A stretch of 64,000 nt of DNA, taken from Nitrospirillum amazonense (lineage in GTDB: Bacteria; Pseudomonadota; Alphaproteobacteria; Azospirillales; Azospirillaceae). Both the position numbers and the translations under genes were made by a program. This document shows positions 60,042 through 64,000 of the stretch, one piece after another. Positions within the stretch are counted from its first letter, which is position 1. Every line of letters starts with the position of its first letter. The notes below the pieces were generated by a model. The model was not told the DNA's origin, did no database searches, and saw only the letters and a program-made list of their open reading frames with translations. The stretch lies in NCBI RefSeq assembly GCF_007828045.1, contig NZ_VITN01000014.1:113062-177061 (forward strand), written 5' to 3'.

Positions 60042-61091
60042 ATGACCGCCAAAGATCAAAATATCACCGGTGATAATCACTATCTGTCTCAAGGGTATCT
60101 CAAGCACTGGGAATCCTCCCCCGGCCACATCCAACTATACCGGATATTAGTTTCGGATGAGCGTGTGCCGCTGTGGCGCGAGAGGCGCATTAAGGGCATC
60201 GGTTACCAGCAACATCTCTACACACGCCGGATTACCGGCCAAGAGAGCGATGAAATTGAGCAATGGTTCTCTAAGGAATTTGAAACCCCAGCAGAAAGCG
60301 CGATCCAACGCGCGCTGCATAATGATCGCCTGACACCGGATGACTGGCGCAGACTCGTCCGTTATCTCGCCATGCATGATGTGCGGACACCCGCGCGGTT
60401 GGTCGAGTACCTGGAAATGGCCAACCGGACCACGCCACTAGCGTTGGAAAAAACAATGCAGGATTTGGCCGCTCGGCTGGAGGCGGTAAAACAAGGGCGG
60501 GGCGCTCCTCCGTCGCCCGGCCCACTGGATATGGCCTTCCCGTTGAAAGTCACCACCACGATCACCGAAGGTGAAGAGTTTGGAACCGTCCAAGCGGAAA
60601 CTGCGACGGGCCGTGCTCTTTGGCTATGGGCGATCCAACGCCTATTGACACGCACCGCCAAGGTACTTGAGCAACACAAGTGGACGATTATGCAACCTGT
60701 GAAGGGAATGGCCTGGTTCACCACGGACAAACCGGTCATTCGGCTCAATTTCCATGACTCGAACAGGTATGATTTCAAGGCTGGGTGGGCCAGCAAAGGC
60801 AGTGAAATATTGATGCCGCTCGGCCCGGAGCACTTGCTCTATACGCGTATCGGCGAACGCCCGCCCCCTCGTGGCACTCGCTTCTCAGCCGACGAAACGA
60901 TCTTGCTGCGCCGAATGATGGCAGAACACGCTCATCGCTATATCTTCGCGCATACTGTCGATGCCACCGTGCCGCAGTTGAGGCCGAGAACGGCGAACGC
61001 AGAGTTTTATAGGCAGGAACTTGAACAATGGAACCGCTGGCATGCCCAGCAAGCCGAGTCCGAACAGCATTTATTCGGGACGAAACCATAG
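60042..61091 (+). CDS. DUF4238 domain protein
   Basis: 349 residues. The opening NITGDNHYLSQGYLKHWESS is the DUF4238 signature (DNHYxPxxYLKxF-type). It continues with QWFSKEFETPAESAIQRALH, a helical middle, GMAWFTTDKPVIRLNFHDSN (the DHP/DKP strand of the family) and EILMPLGPEHLLYTRIGE. It shares domain type but little direct sequence with the N-terminus of the 809-residue protein at 39279. It stands alone between repeats R2 and R3. Defence or toxin-like roles have been suspected for such genes by context; none is shown here. Confidence 0.8.
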   Translation: MTAKDQNITGDNHYLSQGYLKHWESSPGHIQLYRILVSDERVPLWRERRIKGIGYQQHLYTRRITGQESDEIEQWFSKEFETPAESAIQRALHNDRLTPDDWRRLVRYLAMHDVRTPARLVEYLEMANRTTPLALEKTMQDLAARLEAVKQGRGAPPSPGPLDMAFPLKVTTTITEGEEFGTVQAETATGRALWLWAIQRLLTRTAKVLEQHKWTIMQPVKGMAWFTTDKPVIRLNFHDSNRYDFKAGWASKGSEILMPLGPEHLLYTRIGERPPPRGTRFSADETILLRRMMAEHAHRYIFAHTVDATVPQLRPRTANAEFYRQELEQWNRWHAQQAESEQHLFGTKP

Positions 61092-61103
61092 CGTCCTCAC
61101 CGG

Positions 61104-61170
61104 CCCGTTAAACCCGCGTCTGCGGCGGCATGACCGCATCAGGGGTGGAAGCCGAATGGCCGAAACCGTC
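61104..61170. repeat. Dispersed island repeat core, copy R3
   Basis: About 66 bp matching the core of R1 (58334-58399) and R2 (59826-59890), including CGTCTGCGGCGGCAT and GAATGGCCGAAACCG. It lacks the outer blocks. It follows the DUF4238 gene by 13 nt. Confidence 0.8.
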
Positions 61171-61338
61171 CTTGACGGGAGCGGCGACGCTACTCAACCC
61201 CTATATCGCCAGCACCCAAATGAGAACATGAGGCGAACAACCCTTGATTTGGCCGTTGACGTCGATCTACTCTCGATTGGCTAAGCGGAGCGCCCACAAC
61301 CGATTTTAGCGCCACCACCCACAACCTAGAAGGCTGCG
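61171..61338. other. Spacer after repeat R3, no gene seen
   Basis: About 170 nt leading to the next cassette gene; probably carries its promoter. Confidence 0.3.
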
Positions 61339-61875
61339 ATGACAAAGCGATGGGAGCAAAGGAATGCAAAGGCGCTGGAGATACCCGGCACTATCAGTGA
61401 AGTGGCTCAGAAAATTGACGAACTCACCGCTAACCCACCCTCACGAGATGGAATTAACTGGTCTACTGCCGCTGGCGAAAAGCGCCAGATAGAAATTGAG
61501 AAGCACCACGATTTGGTGTGCCTGCACCAGCGCCGAATTGCCCTTGATTTCGCGTCATCGAATGGCCTCATCTACAGCGAAAAGCGATTTTATCCGGCCA
61601 CTTTGGCGCAACGCGCCATACGCGCTTCGAAATCGGCCTCTTCGGTCGATTGGGTCAACCGCTTTGCAGATCATAGGTTCTTTTTCCGAGATGAGGAGGG
61701 ACGCGCTGCCGTGGTCGCCGCTCATTCTTACGATGCCGGGAAAAACCCCTCGCTGCGTTCCGAGATAGAGGCATGGGCGCACGATATGGGGTTACGTGTC
61801 AGCTACCCCGATTACATTTCTTGGTACTCGCCCGCCCGGACGACGCTGCTTCTATTCCAGGCAGCGGCAGCCTGA
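61339..61875 (+). CDS. Hypothetical protein (178 residues)
   Basis: Soluble protein with WEQRNAKALEIPGTISEVAQ, WSTAAGEKRQIEIEKHHDLV, RRIALDFASSNGLIYSEKRF and RFFFRDEEGRAAVVAAHSYD. No membrane segment and no motif I recognise. It is the last cargo gene before the integrase, standing alone after repeat R3 and closed by the hairpins at 61951-62013. Confidence 0.55.
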   Translation: MTKRWEQRNAKALEIPGTISEVAQKIDELTANPPSRDGINWSTAAGEKRQIEIEKHHDLVCLHQRRIALDFASSNGLIYSEKRFYPATLAQRAIRASKSASSVDWVNRFADHRFFFRDEEGRAAVVAAHSYDAGKNPSLRSEIEAWAHDMGLRVSYPDYISWYSPARTTLLLFQAAAA

Positions 61876-61950
61876 TACCGTCAGCATCCTTTGAGTCCCC
61901 TTGCTGCCGCCTCCGAATAAAGAACACTTAATGGCCCAAGGCCGGAAAAT

Positions 61951-62013
61951 GGGGCCAAGCCCCGGAAGGCCCACCCGCAAGGGGTGGGCCCGCCGAACCG
62001 GCAAGCGGTTCGG
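61951..62013. terminator. Three tandem hairpins between cargo and integrase (probable bidirectional terminators)
   Basis: GGGGC-caa-GCCCC (61951-61963), GGCCCACCC-gcaag-GGGTGGGCC (61968-61990) and CCGAACCG-gcaag-CGGTTCGG (61993-62013) are all perfect; the last two share the same loop. They separate the converging cargo gene and integrase gene. Confidence 0.6.
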
Positions 62014-62022
62014 TCAAGAGGG

Positions 62023-63348
62023 TTAGATGTCGTCATCGTTCCGAACGGATTTAGTAACCGCTGCGCGGGTCTTCTTCCATTTCGTTTTGTCCGGCTTCGG
62101 CTTCATCACGTTGATGGCCGAAGTATCGATCGTGTGCTTCAGATGGATCGCGTAATGCTTCTCGATCATCTCAACACTGGTTCGGCAGTTCTTGGCAATT
62201 TGGTAGATGTCCGCACCTTCCATAAGGCGCATACAGATGTAGGTATGTCGCAAGCTGTAAGCGGTGCGCGGCTTACCATCCCGGTCCAGCTTGAGGCCGA
62301 TCCGATCCAACAGGTTGTTGAACAGGCGGATATGGTTGCCGGGGAATAGCTTGTCGGTGAGCTGCGGGAACTCCTGCGCGGGAGCGGGCGGGGCTTCACC
62401 GCCTTCCCTTCTCCGGCGTTGGCGTTCCCGGCGACTTTCGTCTTGCACCGGCTTTGCCCGCGCCAGGAGGCGACGGTAGACGCTGACCGCGCGTGGCATA
62501 CTCTTGCAGTGGCCGACGCCGCGTTTCCCGCGCACCTCGATCTCAAGGATTTCGTCGCCGGTGGCGTCGTCCTCCACAATCTTCACGTCGCGGTATTCGA
62601 GGTTGTAAGCCTCATCGGGGCGGAGGCCCGTGTTCGCCATGAACAGGATGAAGTCGTAAACCTGCTCGGCGTTCCATCGGTAGTTCTCCACGACTTCCTC
62701 GCGGGCATACTTCCGCGCGGCCTCGTAGAGCTGCTTGTATTCCTCGGGGCTGAACCAAGGCCGATGCGTGCGCTTGGCCTGGCTCTTATAGGGAGCGGAG
62801 AGATTGGGAAGATGTTCGAGCCACCCGTGGCGCTGCGCCGTCTGGAGCACCAGGCTCAGCGTGACGATCTCATTGTGAAGGGTGCTGCGCGCCGGTGGTG
62901 TAGTCTTGGGCTTGTGCTGCCCTTTGGAATGCGGGTTGGGCAGCATGTAGGTGGTCATGCGATGCACCCGGTATTCCTGCACCTTGCCCGCCGTCAGCTT
63001 ATTGATGGGTAGATCACCGAAGAACGGCACCAGGTGCACGCGCAGCCGCAACTCATGGCCTTCCGTCCATTTAGGGCTGCGCTGGCCATCGGTGATGACC
63101 CCGTATTCTTTTTGGAACTGGTCGGCGGCTTTCCTGAAAGTGGGGCCACTTTCGAGAATGCCGACACGATCCTTCGCTTTGAGGGTGATGTACCAGTCCT
63201 CGGCGGCCTTACTGGCCTGCGCCAGGGACTCTTTTTTTGTGCTGAACTGGCGCTGCTTGCCACCTACGGAGGCGCGCGCCTGCCAGAACCGGCTATTGCC
63301 GCGTTGATAGACCTGAAGTTTACCACCCATTAAATCAGTTGTAGCCAT
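62023..63348 (-). CDS. int: Tyrosine recombinase, island integrase
   Basis: 441 residues. An N-terminal arm-binding-like region (about 1-60; YQRGNSRFWQARASVGGKQR) and core-binding domain (about 70-195) precede the catalytic domain. The catalytic motifs are ANTGLRPDEAYNLEY (first Arg), the Lys hairpin, YSLRHTYICMRLMEG (box II with LRHT) and EMIEKHYAIHLKH (nucleophile Tyr). It is encoded 174 nt from the tRNA-fMet gene at the right end, pointing away from it. It should catalyse integration and excision between the 42-bp repeats, with help from the AAGTGCCCTAGA arm sites. An insertion rich in Arg/Glu/Pro lies near residues 320-345. Confidence 0.93.
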   Translation of the reverse strand: MATTDLMGGKLQVYQRGNSRFWQARASVGGKQRQFSTKKESLAQASKAAEDWYITLKAKDRVGILESGPTFRKAADQFQKEYGVITDGQRSPKWTEGHELRLRVHLVPFFGDLPINKLTAGKVQEYRVHRMTTYMLPNPHSKGQHKPKTTPPARSTLHNEIVTLSLVLQTAQRHGWLEHLPNLSAPYKSQAKRTHRPWFSPEEYKQLYEAARKYAREEVVENYRWNAEQVYDFILFMANTGLRPDEAYNLEYRDVKIVEDDATGDEILEIEVRGKRGVGHCKSMPRAVSVYRRLLARAKPVQDESRRERQRRRREGGEAPPAPAQEFPQLTDKLFPGNHIRLFNNLLDRIGLKLDRDGKPRTAYSLRHTYICMRLMEGADIYQIAKNCRTSVEMIEKHYAIHLKHTIDTSAINVMKPKPDKTKWKKTRAAVTKSVRNDDDI

Positions 63349-63436
63349 GCGGCCCTTCCTTTCGCGTTAAGCGAGCGGAACCGCCATTCTATACGCAAAA
63401 TTGACCATCGGCCATTAGGTTTTGCCGAAGGGTCAA

Positions 63437-63448
63437 AAGTGCCCTAGA
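63437..63448. repeat. Candidate integrase arm-type site, right end
   Basis: AAGTGCCCTAGA, an exact copy of the 12-mer at 38563-38574, lying between the integrase gene and the right tRNA-fMet. Confidence 0.55.
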
Positions 63449-63521
63449 ATTGCGCTAGTGCATTTTCGGCTTTCTTGCCGTTGCACCAGAAGGTCACTGC
63501 ATTGATTTTGTTGGGGATTTC

Positions 63522-63598
<77 letters not shown>

Positions 63599-63677
63599 GG
63601 AACTGTGTTCTGGGGGAGGCGGGCATTGCGATGAGGGTCTGTATTGAGCGGCGCTGGGCGGATGTGCGACTGATGGA

Positions 63678-63792
63678 CCTGGCGGCGACCTACTCTCCCA
63701 CGTCTTAAGACGCAGTACCATTGGCGCTGGGGGTTTTCACGGCCGAGTTCGGGATGGGATCGGGTGTATTGACCCCCGCTATGACCACCAGA
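63678..63792 (-). rRNA. rrf: 5S ribosomal RNA
   Basis: The minus strand reads CTGGTGGTCATAGCGGGGGT, then CACCCGATCCCATCCCGAAC and GACGTGGGAGAGTAGGTCGC, ending CGCCAGGTCC, a typical alphaproteobacterial 5S rRNA. Ends are approximate to a few bases. Confidence 0.92.
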
Positions 63793-63906
63793 TCGATCAG
63801 GCGCACACGTGCGTGCCCTTGCTGCTGCTGTTGTCTTGTGTAACCCGTGCTGAGGTCTGCTGGCGCCGGGCAATGGGTTTGCCGCTGCGCGGGGGAGGCG
63901 GTGTTT

Positions 63907-64000
63907 CAAGCCGGACGAGCGATTAGTATGGCTTAGCTTCACGCGTTGCCGCGCTTCCACATGCCACCTATTGACGTGCTGGTCTAGCACGGCTCTTCAG
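63907..64000 (-). rRNA. rrl: 23S ribosomal RNA, 3' end only
   Basis: The minus strand reads GGTGGCATGTGGAAGCGCGG then GCTAAGCCATACTAATCGCT, the conserved last stretch of 23S rRNA. The gene continues beyond the right edge. The 3' end is placed approximately. Confidence 0.88.

Overview
The window looks like chromosome from a GC-rich alphaproteobacterium. A Rhodospirillales/Azospirillaceae-type host is my inference from base composition, the 23S-5S-tRNA-fMet order and the protein families; no species is claimed. It has two parts: host chromosome (1-38511, and 63522-64000 after the island) and a 25-kb integrated mobilizable island (about 38512-63521) inserted at an initiator tRNA gene.

Host part. 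1-4865 holds the end of an exopolysaccharide locus (partial sugar transferase, Wzi-like outer-membrane protein), two TetR regulators, an O-methyltransferase and a PEP-mutase-like enzyme. 4932-17028 is a large minus-strand RiPP cluster of the NHLP/TOMM type. It has eleven precursor peptides with near-identical leaders and very different short cores, one decayed precursor relic, a fused E1-like/YcaO cyclodehydratase, a heme-oxygenase-like diiron protein in place of the usual flavin dehydrogenase, and the three-part NHLP exporter (HlyD, C39-peptidase ABC, second ABC). A NarL-type response regulator and a HisKA_3 sensor kinase are divergent from it, with dyads in the shared promoter region, so they are its likely regulators. 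20193-24162 is a three-gene periplasmic molybdenum hydroxylase operon (2Fe-2S subunit, Tat-exported Mo subunit, triheme cytochrome c) with a perfect 16-bp hairpin in its leader. 24577-36689 is a two-partner secretion pair: a 3421-residue adhesin and its outer-membrane transporter. An amidohydrolase remnant, a cluster of strong hairpins and a THUMP-type rRNA methyltransferase follow.

Island. Both ends carry a tRNA-fMet gene sharing an identical 42-bp 5' half (attL/attR). A tyrosine integrase sits at the right end, and a 12-bp repeat near each end looks like an integrase arm site. The core has a MOBQ relaxase/helicase TraA (frameshifted near its C-terminus), an RSF1010-like oriT, a small relaxosome-type protein, a VirD4/TraG coupling protein, ArdC antirestriction protein, an orphan DNA methyltransferase and small membrane proteins. 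No mating-pair apparatus is present, so it is probably an integrative mobilizable element. Cargo includes two DUF4238 proteins (one fused to a SEC-C motif), a HEPN-like protein, a Phd/PemK-type toxin-antitoxin pair, a second small recombinase coupled to a one-helix membrane protein and an XRE regulator, and a set of unknown genes separated by three copies of a structured repeat.

The right edge is the rrn operon read on the minus strand: 23S 3' end, 5S and tRNA-fMet. The operon's natural terminator now appears to be 25 kb away, next to the left tRNA copy.
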